Assembly: GCA_015832175.1 (NCBI GenBank)
Contig: WJXW01000011.1
Location: forward strand, 248,001 to 312,000
DNA: 64,000 nt
Source: Paraphaeosphaeria minitans
Taxonomy: Eukaryota; Ascomycota; Dothideomycetes; Pleosporales; Didymosphaeriaceae
Direction: 5' to 3'
Shown here piece by piece: positions 11,266 to 20,483 of this stretch (positions within the stretch are counted from its first letter, which is position 1; each line of letters begins with the position of its first letter). Position numbers and translations under genes: made by a program. A model generated the notes under the pieces. That model did no database searches. It had not been told where the DNA came from and was given only the letters and a program-made list of their open reading frames with translations.

Positions 11266-12505
11266 TCATCTCTGGTTCCTGGCCCCGAAGAGCCTCGCCC
11301 GCACGTTGCCCCTGGCGGCGACAGGGCTGCTCACGATGTAAGAACTTCCCTCCATCAGCGAACTGCTGCCCTCGAGCTCGATACTGAGCCTGCTATTCCG
11401 GGCATGCTCCCTCGCTTGAAGCTGTGTCATTGCCCTCGGCTGGCCCATTGCGTGCGGCCGCGCCAGGGTCGTACGACCCTGACCCATCATACTTGTCGGA
11501 CCCATCGCATGAGCCTGCACCATTCCACTCGTCCGCCTAATGGTCCTCACCCCAGAGCTCCTCCTGCTCTGCGTACTCCTCGCTGCACCCGAACTCCTCC
11601 TGCTCGTGACCGACCGCCTACTCCCCGGCTGCACAAACGACCCATCATCTTCATCGCTCGAGTCAAGCAGCGACGAATCCGTATGCTCGTAGTCCCCCGC
11701 CTCGGGCACATCGTCGTCCAGATCCCGCTCCTCCAGCAGGCTCCCCTCCATGCTCGCCTCCTCCATCGCAAGCATCTGCCCCACCCGCCCCTCGATCATG
11801 CTCCCCTCGATGAAGCTGTCCTCGTTGAACGTGACATCCGCCCTGCTCTCATCTTCTTCCCCGCTTACCACACTTCCCTCTTCACTCCTACTCTCCAGAT
11901 CAGAGTCGTCTTCAGACACACTCCCGCTGGCCTCCGCCTCGGGCACATCGTCATCCAGATCCCTCTCCTCGTCCTCAATCTCGTCGCCCGCCGCCTCTCG
12001 CGCCTCCGCATTCGCCGCATCCTGCTGCGCCGCCGCGAGATCCATCATCTGCTGCTCGCGCATGGCGAGGGTTTCCTGCTCTTTGATCTCCTTCTCCTCG
12101 TCGATCATGGCCTGGTATGTTTTCTGGATGCCGGGCGGGCGGATCCAGGTAGCGCCGAAGTGGCGGATGTTGGCATTGCGTTGCTTTTGCTTGTTTTCGT
12201 CGACGAGGAGCTGCGTGAAGAGGGAGCGGGTCGGGGCGCCGTGGGAGATTGTGTGGGCATTGCGACGGTGAGGGTGGGATTGGGAGGTGGAAGGAGGGTC
12301 CGAGTCGAAGGTTTGGTGGGGCTTGCGGAGGGAGGGCCAGAGGGTGGCGTCCTGGGGTGTCTGTCAGTTTGGAGGGGCAGGACTGGTGTGGGAAGCGTGG
12401 ACTGCGCGCGGTATGGGATGCGGTATTGTGTGATTACCACGTATGATGCCAGGTAAGAGAAGAGAGACTTACCGCTCGCGGGGGGATTGTAGGCAACGAC
12501 AGCAT
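11266..12505 (-). CDS. APC15: Anaphase-promoting complex subunit Apc15 (Mnd2-type)
   Basis: Subunit of the APC/C ubiquitin ligase; family members promote turnover of the mitotic checkpoint complex and, in yeast, restrain meiotic APC/C. Model: complement(join(11266..12351,12473..12505)), 372 residues. Exon 1 is only 33 bases and reads MLSLPTIPPRA. A 121-base intron (GTAAGT...CTGAC...CAG) joins it to DATLWPSLRKPHQTF, matching the MLSLP..PRD(S/A)xxLW start of Mnd2-like proteins. Further on, NIRHFGATWIRPPGIQKTYQ is the signature block. The rest is a long acidic, Ser-rich low-complexity region with the repeat RDLDDDVPEAE/G occurring twice (about residues 140 and 220), then basic RRSSG repeats. Acidic tails are normal for Mnd2. 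Identification rests on the two conserved N-terminal blocks. Confidence 0.88.
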
Positions 12506-14049
12506 GGTTCCGATCAGTTCCTATCTCCCAAACGTTCGTGTCGTAGGATGTTTCGGTGCGCGATTCAGCGGCCGAAAGCGTGTCGTAGACAAAACGCGGG
12601 TGTTGAGCCGCGGTACGTCCGTCATACGCTAGAAGGCTCCCAATTGGCGCGGAAGTGTTGCACGGGACAGGGTCGGCGCCCAGCCATCTAGATCGCCGGG
12701 CAATTCTACGCGAAGACGCGGCCGCCCAATGCGAATGCTCCACTGTCAACGTGCAGCAACCACCGCACCACGCGTGATCACACACCCTCACCATAGATAG
12801 TGCTCCGAATGAAGGCAGTCTAGCTAGCCGCAATATAACGCCCGGCTAGGCCCTCACAATCATGTTTCCTCCATCCTCCTCGGTCTCTCAAACATTCCTT
12901 CTCATACCTATCCCTCTCGCAATCATTCCCAACTCTAGCGCTCCTTGCTTCCCTGAGTGAATTACAACCGGCCAGCCACTCCGCGCTCTCTCTCTCTCTC
13001 CAGCCGCGCCAGCACCGACGTAACTCTGCTCCTGCGCAACGCTTCGCACGGAAAGGAAATATACGTATCGGCCAGTCGGCCGTTTTGGCAGCCACACGGA
13101 CAGTGATCCGTGCCGGACCCGCGTACTGAGCTTACCAGCCCGATCACCGCAGGCAGCAAAGAGTACAAAGCTTGTTCTGAGCACATACGAGCGAAAGTCC
13201 TGGCCATTACACACGAAAACGAACATCATCGTTGGAGAGTAGGGAGTGTGTATAGCCAGTCAGGTTCCAAGGAAAGGAGCAGCGCGCGACTACGCCACCG
13301 CAGCACGACATCGACTCCCGTTTGAACACCTGGACCCAACCCATCGCATCATCACAGACTACCACGGCAATGATGGACATCCTCTTCGCCCTCCTCTTCT
13401 CCCTCTCCTTGCTCTCTGCCTCCGCACAACCACACCAAAGACACACCACGCCCACCCCGGCAGTCTTTGAAAACGAAAGACCTCTTCACACCACAGCGCT
13501 CATGGCGGGCGCGGCGTGGAGCTCATCCCGGGATGCGGCGACGCGGACGACGGTGCCGAGGGCAAAGACGAGGCCGACGGTGGGTGTGCTGATGGAGCTC
13601 TGACGAAGGGCGATGGGAAGGGTTGGGGGAGAGTGGGTCTGGTGTGAAGGGGCTTGGTCGGTCGAGTGCAGTGGGAGATGTACTGCTTGGTTTCACGGAA
13701 GGATACCCTATATCGTGTCGAAATTGGAGGGTGTACGGCTTATGGCATTGCGGAAGACTAGGATGAATTCATGAATGTATTACTATTATGACACTGCATA
13801 CGCGTGGGCGAAGATGTGACGTACACATCTCCCCATGCCATTGCCGAAATGTATTCGCAGCGGTTGGCGCAGTTGAGACTGTACACGATGCTAGGGTAAC
13901 TATGGTGCTGGCGTGGTACGCCTTTGCACTGACAACGCGTGGACTTCCATCTCGTAAAGATGTTCGCAAGTTTTTCACAATAGCAAGGTGAATAGCAGAG
14001 GAATGTACTGGAAAAGCGTCCGTCAAGATGGTATCTACACTACACCCAT
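12506..14049. other. Intergenic region with one possible small secreted-protein ORF
   Basis: Contains the promoter of APC15 and the 3' region of the dehydrogenase gene. A CT dinucleotide-rich run lies at about 12987-13002. Apart from the low-confidence ORF at 13370-13603, frames look non-coding. Confidence 0.5.
13370..13603 (+). CDS. Possible small secreted protein, doubtful
   Basis: An ATG-started frame of 77 residues begins MMDILFALLFSLSLLSASAQ, a textbook signal peptide with an Ala-X-Ala cleavage site. The remaining 57 residues have no cysteine, no domain and an Arg/Thr/Ala-rich composition, and the frame ends without an obvious intron. Chance hydrophobic leaders do occur in CT-rich DNA, because CTC, TTC and TCC encode Leu, Phe and Ser. 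I therefore rate this as possible only. No neighbour supports a role. Confidence 0.25.
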   Translation: MMDILFALLFSLSLLSASAQPHQRHTTPTPAVFENERPLHTTALMAGAAWSSSRDAATRTTVPRAKTRPTVGVLMEL

Positions 14050-15204
14050 CTACGACTCCTCAAACGGACACCCCTTGTCCGCCGACTGGCTCTTCGTCTT
14101 CTCCTTGACAACCTTCCACGTCAGATCCATCAACCTATCCGCCAACGCATCATCATTCGCCTTATCGCTGCCCTGCTCCATAATGGCCGGCGGCGCAATA
14201 TACTGCCCGCTCTTCTCCGTCATCGTCGCCGCGTACATGGTCGACACAGCGCCCTCAAACTGCGACTTCTTGAACGGCTGCATGCCCACGCTCATCCCGA
14301 ACCCGAAGAACGGCCAGGCCTCGTGCACGTGCTCGGTCGTTTGCCGCGTGTCTACGATGCCGGGGTGTGTGGCGTTGGCGAGGATGTTGGGGAACTCCGA
14401 GGTGAGGTTGCGCGCGAGGTATTTCGCATAGAGGATGGATGCGAGCTTGGTGCGGCCATACTGGGCTTGCGGGCCATAGTCTCGGTTGAGCTCCTCGACG
14501 CTTTCGAATTGCGTTTCCTTGGGCGTCTGCTCGTGCAGGTTGGAGGCGATGTTGACGATGCGGACGGTGTGACCCTTCTCCGCTGTCTTCTTGAGGACGG
14601 GCAGGAGATGTGAGGTCAGCACCACGTGGCCGATGTGGTTCGTCGCCATGTGCAGGTCAATGTCGCTCTTGTTCCGCTGCACCGTCATGATGCCTCGCGC
14701 GGCACCGTTGATCAGGATATCGATGCGGTCCGTCATGTTGGTGATGTTGAAAGCGACTTTTCCTGTCTGTTCCCAATCGCTCAGGTCGCACTGAAGCCAT
14801 TCGAGTTTCCTGGCTGTTTCTGCGCCCATCTCCTTCTCGATGGCCTTGGTAGCGTCCTCTGCAATGCCCGGTTCCAGGCACACGACATAGAGCTTGGAAA
14901 TGTTGTGAGAGAGGAGTGTGTGTGTGACGCCATAACCTATGCCTTCTGAGCCGCCCGTAACAACAGCGACTTTTCCTGAGAGGTCAGGAACTTGCTCAAG
15001 CGAGAATTGGCTGTCTCCTGGGGCGAGGCCGTGAGTGTCAACCGGTGTGTATTTGCCTAAATTCTCGGCAATGGTGTTCTTGACGGACTGCATGGTGGGT
15101 GGAGAGCTATAGAAACGTGGTTTGAAAGGAGTTCTCGCGCATAAAAGTGGTTTGTGGGTAATGGTAGGTACTGCAAGACGTCGGGTGGAGGAGGGGGGCT
15201 TCAT
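14050..15204 (-). CDS. Short-chain dehydrogenase/reductase (retinol dehydrogenase/WWOX-like)
   Basis: NAD(P)-dependent oxidoreductase; substrate unknown. Single exon of 384 residues. The cofactor site TGGSEGIG lies at 83-90, and DLSDW near 140 follows the second beta strand, as in classical SDRs. The NNAG site is changed to INGAAR near 165-170, and the catalytic YGRTK is at 249-253. The order and the long C-terminal arm (SQFEGAVSTMYAATM...GQYIAPPA) resemble fungal retinol-dehydrogenase-like and WWOX-type SDRs. Residues 1-36 are basic and Ser/Thr/Pro-rich with no acidic residue, like a mitochondrial presequence. A second in-frame Met at residue 38 (codon at 15091-15093) begins the region conserved in SDRs, so two start sites could give organellar and cytosolic forms. 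It is divergent from the next gene. Confidence 0.9.
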   Translation of the reverse strand: MKPPSSTRRLAVPTITHKPLLCARTPFKPRFYSSPPTMQSVKNTIAENLGKYTPVDTHGLAPGDSQFSLEQVPDLSGKVAVVTGGSEGIGYGVTHTLLSHNISKLYVVCLEPGIAEDATKAIEKEMGAETARKLEWLQCDLSDWEQTGKVAFNITNMTDRIDILINGAARGIMTVQRNKSDIDLHMATNHIGHVVLTSHLLPVLKKTAEKGHTVRIVNIASNLHEQTPKETQFESVEELNRDYGPQAQYGRTKLASILYAKYLARNLTSEFPNILANATHPGIVDTRQTTEHVHEAWPFFGFGMSVGMQPFKKSQFEGAVSTMYAATMTEKSGQYIAPPAIMEQGSDKANDDALADRLMDLTWKVVKEKTKSQSADKGCPFEES

Positions 15205-15680
15205 TTATAGGGTATCAATCAAGGCTGATGGGATACGCTGTTCGCAAATATATATACAAAGAGCGCGTCCACGGCACGAACCTTATGCAGGAGAAGCGTA
15301 GTGTCATGACGTGTTGATGTGTACAGGTATGATGGTGTATGGACTGTCTTGAGGTCAGACGGTAATTCGCATTGAAGCGACCCATGATGACGCCAGTGGT
15401 TAGAAGCTATCCCTAACGGGCTAGAGACAAACATTTATCGATAGGAGCCTCCACGAGCGCAAAGTCACATGCTACCATCGTCAATGGTAGAATTGCTCTG
15501 GCAGCGACGTCTGTCAAGCAATGCCAATTTCCAGCGTCGACCGGCGCAGATGGGGCGGCATTTGAGCTGGACACAGTTCCCCTGTCTCATATCCTGCTGC
15601 CACGGCTGGGCCTGAGCCACATTCATACCTCTTCTTAAGTGTACAATTACGCTCCGACGGCGCCGTGGACTGCCCATAGT
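15205..15680. other. Divergent promoter region
   Basis: Lies between the dehydrogenase and the gene at 15681. A TATATATA-like sequence at about 15247-15254 could serve the dehydrogenase, being about 45 bases upstream of its start. Nothing else seen. Confidence 0.4.
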
Positions 15681-16206
15681 ATGTCACCCGGCGCATCTGC
15701 TGTACCTATGGAGGACACCACAACACCGATGGGCGCACAGCTTGACGCCACCTCACCAAAAGCCAATACACTTCCTTTCCAGGGATATGGGCTGTACGTA
15801 CTGCCCAAGTCGCCTATCTTGGACATTGATACCACATACAAACTCCTACCTCCACGACTGGCACTGACCCCCCGCAAATAGCTTGACCGATGTCGAAGTC
15901 GAAGTTGAAATACCATCGGACGATCCGAGTCTTCCACGCAAGCATTACCTGGTCACCCAGTTCCTGCCTCTCGACGAGCCAGGCCACGTACCAAGTAAGC
16001 GGCACAAGAGCGAGGAGCTACCAGCCGAAGTGCGGAAGGTCTACAATGAAATGGAGACCATCCTGCTGCGGGAGGAAGAGGCACACAGGCGTGGCACGAG
16101 GAAGGTTCCGGTAGAGCGTTTGGGATACCCCCCGGTAATGGTGCCCCCGCCCCCTCCACCGCCTCTGCCTCTGCCCCTGTATGAAGGGGGGCAGCAGCAG
16201 GGTTAG
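15681..16206 (+). CDS. Unrecognised small protein with polyproline tail
   Basis: Function unknown. Model: join(15681..15793,15882..16206), 145 residues. The intron (GTACGT...CACTGACC...TAG) joins LPFQGYGL|LTDVEVEVEIP. The frame is open further upstream, but the first ATG is at 15681. The middle part is charged and looks helical (AEVRKVYNEMETILLREEEA), and the basic patch KRHK could be a nuclear signal. The C terminus holds seven consecutive prolines, then alternating Leu-Pro, ending QQQG. No cysteine, membrane segment or known domain was recognised. A real protein is likely because the two exons join in phase over standard splice sites and the second exon has protein-like composition. Confidence 0.6.
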
Positions 16207-17006
16207 ACTGTCACATAGCAGCAGGAAGCAGAAGGCATGATTCACCACCACCTACAGGTGCTTGGTGCGTCCCAATACCCCATGGGAGGTTACATAGGTC
16301 GTAAAAAAATACTACTACTACTACTACTACTACAACCGCCTCCGCCTCTTCTAAAGTAGGTGCAACTGATTAGTAAGGCGACAGAGGTTTTGAAAAAAAA
16401 AGACCCCAGAAGCAGAGACGAGCCTACAGAAGAGTCAATGGAGGGTATCGTAGACAAGGCCATCAAGCATATCAAGGAGCATGCGAGAGAGAAGGAAGTC
16501 GCAGCAATGGATACGTCGGCGGGATAGGCTGGCGAGATGGTGTATGCGAAGAGAGAGGGGGTCAGCTCCATGTGTTGAGTCTTGTTGCAGACGTGTTGTC
16601 CGGCATTTGTCGGGACTACGATGGATGAGGCCATGGAATAACATTGTGTATAGAACTGAGCGAGTTCCTCTTACATATGCTCCGAATTGACGAGCGCGGT
16701 AACGTGTAGCCGGGCGTTCCTAAATACCTAAACCCTTTAATAGCACTTGTTTCTTCGTTAAGACTTATCACGTGAGCACTGGAGAGAGGAAGAGCCAAAT
16801 GCCGAGTTCGAAGAAATTTGTTCGATTAAAGCATTAAACACGATCAGTCAAGAAGAGTCCTGTCAACCCGCTTAAAATGTATCTCTCCAGGAGAGTACCC
16901 ACAACCTGTCAAGTCATATCTTGGTAGACAAGAGTCTCAACAAGTCCGCTTGCATTTTCGCTGCGTCAATGTACAAGCTCGCGCCGTTCGCACGCAGTTA
17001 GACCGT
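16207..17006. other. Convergent 3' intergenic region with ACT microsatellite
   Basis: Separates the polyproline gene from alpha-tubulin. An (ACT)8 run occupies about 16311-16334, and a poly-A of nine lies near 16394. Open frames on both strands are short and unsupported. Confidence 0.5.
16311..16334. repeat. (ACT)n microsatellite
   Basis: Eight uninterrupted trinucleotide units just 3' of the polyproline gene. Confidence 0.85.
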
Positions 17007-18720
17007 CTAGTACTCCGCCTCAACACCCTCATCACCCTCGAGACTGTCGGCCGCGACCTCCTCGTAGTCACGCTCGAGAGCAGCCAAGTCCTCACGAGCC
17101 TCAGAGAATTCACCCTCCTCCATACCCTCACCGACATACCAGTGGACGAAAGCACGCTTAGAGTACATAAGATCGAACTTGTGCGAAAGCGCGCTCCATG
17201 CCTCTGCGATGGCGGTCGTGTTGGAAAGCATGCACACGGCACGGTTGACCTTGGCCAAGTCGCCGTTGGGGACGGTCTGCGGGGGCTGGTAGCAGATACC
17301 GACCTTGAAACCGGTCGGGCACCAGTCGACGAACTGGATGGTGCGCTTGGTCTTGAGGTGGGCAATGGCATCGTGGGTGCTCTTGGTGACAACGTCGCCA
17401 CGGTACAGGAGGCAAGTAGCCATGTACTTTCCGTTGCGCGGGTCGCACTTGACCATCTGGTGGTTGGGCTCGAAGCAGGCGTTGGTGATCTCCATGACGG
17501 AGTTGGCCTCGTGGGCGGCCTTGGCGGCGGAGATGACCGGGGAGTAGGCGACGAGAGGGAAGTGGATACGGGGGTACGGCACCAAGTTGGTCTGGAACTC
17601 GTTGAGGTCGACGTTGAGGGAGCCGTCGAATCGGAGCGAGGCGGTGATTGAGGAGACGACTGCATCTTATTAGCAAATATGCAGGCCATGTAGTTTTCTA
17701 ACGTACCCTGTGCGATCAGGCGGTTAAGGTTCTCGTAGTTGGGACGCTCAATGCCCAAGTTACGGCGGCAAATGTCGTAGATAGCCTCGTTATCGACCAT
17801 GAAGGAGCAGTCAGAGTGCTCCAGGGTGGTGTGAGTTGTGAGAATAGAGTTGTAGGGCTCGACCACGGAGGTGGCGACCTGCGGTGCCGGGTAGACACAG
17901 AACTCCAGTTTGCACTTCTTGCCATAGTCGACTGACAAACGCTCCATCAACAGGGCACCGAAACCGGAACCAGTTCCACCACCGAACGAGTGGAAAACGA
18001 GGAAACCCTGGAGACCAGAGCAGTTGTCAGCAACACGGCGGACCTTGTCAAGGACCTGGTCGATGAGCTCCTTTCCGACGGTGTAGTGGCCACGGGCGTA
18101 GTTGTTTGAGGCATCCTCCTTTCCAGTGATCATCTGCTCGGGGTGGAACAGGGAGCGGTATGTGCCGGTGCGGACCTCATCGACAACGTTGGGCTCGAGA
18201 TCGCAGTAGATGGTGCGAGGGACGTACTTTCCCTGGCCTGCATCGTGTTAGAGTGCGCGATTTTCTCGATCCCACAATTGTAGCTCACCAGTCTCGGAGA
18301 AGAAGGTGCTGAAGCCATGGTCCTCCTCCTCAGCTTTGCGCTCCTCGGTGAGGTAACCGTCGGGCTAGAAGAATGTCAGTTTTGAGGTCGTGTGCGGGTG
18401 GTGAGCTGTACTGACCTGGATACCGTGCTCGAGGCAGTAGAGCTGATTTGTCACGTTAGCACCATGTCCTGCCAGCGAAGCACCGCCCGGCAGCCCTTTA
18501 GGCGAAATTCGATCGGAACAAGGGCTGCACAGCGAGGACTCAGGCAAAACTCACCTCCCAGCACGAGTTTGCGATCTGGCAACCGGCCTGGCCGACTGTA
18601 CGCGTAAAGGTCAGCGTCAACAAAGACATACTGGGGACCCCCTCCAGAAGGCGGTCAAGACGCCGAAGACGCGTGCAGGGGGAAAATGGACGTACCGTTC
18701 AAGCTGATGACTTCTCTCAT
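17007..18720 (-). CDS. TUB1: Alpha-tubulin
   Basis: Forms the alpha/beta heterodimer of microtubules and binds non-exchangeable GTP. Model: complement(join(17007..17659,17707..18237,18289..18364,18416..18442,18555..18595,18696..18720)), 450 residues, exactly the family length. It begins [20 protein letters not shown]. It contains the tubulin signature GGGTGSGFG and the alpha-specific segment [14 protein letters not shown], and ends in an acidic tail closing with AEY, the detyrosinatable terminal Tyr typical of alpha-tubulin. Five introns crowd the first third, as is usual in filamentous ascomycetes; the 27-base exon LYCLEHGIQ is a good check on the model. All donors are GTRNGT-like. Only one alpha-tubulin lies in the window. 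Confidence 0.97.
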
Positions 18721-19065
18721 GGTGGGCTGTTCTGGGTAGGAATTGGGTATCTGGGTGGGCGCTTCGATGGATTTACCGGGACCGTAAGGGAGAGTCGCGG
18801 AGTGGAGAGAGGGGGAGAGGTGTTGTTGCCGCGAACTTTTAGCAGCCCGGCTAAGGCTAGCGAGTAAACAAGGAAGGTGCGTCCGTGCGCCCGTTAGGCG
18901 GCAGGTGCGAACCCTGGAGCTCTCCACCATTTGCCGTGCATCGCACGTCGATATGATATGATATGATAGCATTGCGGGCTGCGCGACTGTACATGCATCC
19001 TTCCGACAGAGGATGAGGCGTCGTCTGCAACCACCGCACCTTCCCACCGTCTGCGCTCATCGAAG
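18721..19065. promoter_or_regulatory. Divergent promoter, alpha-tubulin and membrane-protein gene
   Basis: 345 bases between opposed start codons must hold both promoters. A short (ATATG)n-like run lies at 18948-18967. No classical TATA box is obvious. Confidence 0.45.
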
Positions 19066-19866
19066 ATGCGCGCCATCGCCTGGCTGCTCTGCACCCTTGG
19101 CTCCATCTTGACAGTGTGTGCCAACGTAGAGAAGACGATATTCCTCGGTCCAAGTGCAATACTTCTCCCCAATGCTCGCCCCGACCTAGACTCACTGGAC
19201 GTGGACACGATCGAGTCCGCCGAGCACCCCATTCTAGCGACGCAGCTATCCGTCAAGTTCCCCACAGAGTCAACACCCCGCGGTGTCGACTCTTGGTACC
19301 TTCTACGCGGCCTCGAAGAGGGACGCAGGTACGAGGTGCGCATCTGCTGGCCAGCATTTGTGAGTTGCAGACAGTCTCATCGCTTTTGCTTCACCTGTTC
19401 TCTGCGCCAAATCGTGATTCACCCACGCGGCTTTGTTTGCCTGCTAACAGAGGCCCAGCAACCCACCGACTTCTGGCTCGACACATTCCCACTCACCCAC
19501 GTCTTCGATACGCCAGAGCTGATATCCTCGCTCACCGGCTACAGCGACCGAGCGCGGACATCGCCGCCACAGAAATCGGGTCACACAGCAGGCGGTTCCT
19601 CAACATCTCAGTCAGTGCTATTCCTACGTGTCCAGGCTGCAGCGTCATACTATTCCCTAAATAAAACGTTGATGGAACATCCTCCTCTGGTGGACGTCGA
19701 CATCATCCTCGACCCGTTCATTCTCAACGTCCTACCCCGCTCACTCGGGCCTACTGCGCTATACGTCGCTGTCGTAGCAGTGGCCGCCTGGTTCATATCG
19801 GGGTACACGTACCGCTGGATTATCGCCGCTTCGAAAGAGTACGAGGAGAAGGACCACCAGGAGTGA
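19066..19866 (+). CDS. Signal-peptide, single-pass membrane protein, unrecognised family
   Basis: Function unknown; probably an ER or secretory-pathway membrane protein. Model: join(19066..19359,19459..19866), 233 residues. Residues 1-19 form a cleavable signal peptide (MRAIAWLLCTLGSILTVCAN). A luminal beta-rich part follows (YLLRGLEEGRRYEVRICWPA). One hydrophobic segment near 195-218 (TALYVAVVAVAAWFISGYTY) is followed by a short basic/acidic tail ending EEKDHQE, giving type I topology. The intron has perfect sites (GTGAGT...GCTAAC...CAG) but is 99 bases long with no in-frame stop, so unspliced mRNA would encode a 266-residue form with 33 extra residues. The spliced join ICWPAF|QPTDFWLD reads smoothly. 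The next gene starts only 11 bases after this stop. Confidence 0.75.
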   Translation: MRAIAWLLCTLGSILTVCANVEKTIFLGPSAILLPNARPDLDSLDVDTIESAEHPILATQLSVKFPTESTPRGVDSWYLLRGLEEGRRYEVRICWPAFVSCRQSHRFCFTCSLRQIVIHPRGFVCLLTEAQQPTDFWLDTFPLTHVFDTPELISSLTGYSDRARTSPPQKSGHTAGGSSTSQSVLFLRVQAAASYYSLNKTLMEHPPLVDVDIILDPFILNVLPRSLGPTALYVAVVAVAAWFISGYTYRWIIAASKEYEEKDHQE

Positions 19867-19877
19867 GATCCGGCAGC

Positions 19878-20483
19878 ATGTCTGCAGCCGCTGGAGCCCC
19901 TCCGCCTCCGGTAAGTTTTGTATTCATGCCACAATTGGTGTTGAGAGAACGCGAAGTAACAATCACTGACATGCCCTACACCATCAGCCACCACCGCCAC
20001 CCTCTCGTCGGCCGCCGTCGATTCTGCCGTTTGGCGGTCTCCCAACAGAGCTGCTCCTCAATATCATCGAGTTCCTCAGCCGCGATGTACGTCGGCCCGA
20101 CCAAACTTTATACCGGCTCGCTAACCGCCCAGGACTACATAAACTTCGCAATGGCAATCTACCCCATCCTCCGCTCCTACGGCCTCGTTCCCGTCCTTAC
20201 ATCGGAGATCTACCAGAGCCTCACCCAACAAGCCCCGAACATGAACTCCCAGCGCCGAGACCAGCGCGAGAACAGCGAGGGATCACTGCGGCTTCCCATT
20301 GAGCTGAACGATGTGATTATGGACTACTTGAATCCGGAGGAGCGTATAGCGTGGGTATTCTCGCATCGGGAGCTGTTTCGGGGCTACTTTGACGGGTTGA
20401 GCGAGGAGACGAGGAAGTCGCTGTCGGAGAGTGTGTGCAATGACCCAAGGGACGGGGAGGACAAGGACGGCGATAAAGCGTAG
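19878..20483 (+). CDS. F-box protein, small
   Basis: Likely substrate adaptor of an SCF ubiquitin ligase. Model: join(19878..19910,19988..20086,20133..20483), 160 residues. After a polyproline start comes LPTELLLNIIEFLSRD, then DYINFAMAIYPILRSYGLVP, across an in-phase 46-base intron (GTACGT...GCTAAC...CAG). This matches the F-box (LPxELLLxIxxFL...DLxxLxxxxxxL). A second, weaker copy of the same pattern appears near residue 105: LPIELNDVIMDYLNPEERIA followed by WVFSHRELFRGYF. That suggests two F-box-like units. No LRR, WD40 or other substrate domain fits in so short a protein. Unspliced frames read through differently, so the model depends on both introns. The start codon is 11 bases after the stop of the gene before it. 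Confidence 0.75.
   Translation: MSAAAGAPPPPVSFVFMPQLVLREREVTITDMPYTISHHRHPLVGRRRFCRLAVSQQSCSSISSSSSAAMYVGPTKLYTGSLTAQDYINFAMAIYPILRSYGLVPVLTSEIYQSLTQQAPNMNSQRRDQRENSEGSLRLPIELNDVIMDYLNPEERIAWVFSHRELFRGYFDGLSEETRKSLSESVCNDPRDGEDKDGDKA

Noticed and set aside
16937..18133. 398-codon tubulin-region frame
   Set aside because: After the intron donor at 17706 it reads the exon in the wrong frame (Ser/Pro/Arg-rich); the spliced model gives the standard 450-residue alpha-tubulin.
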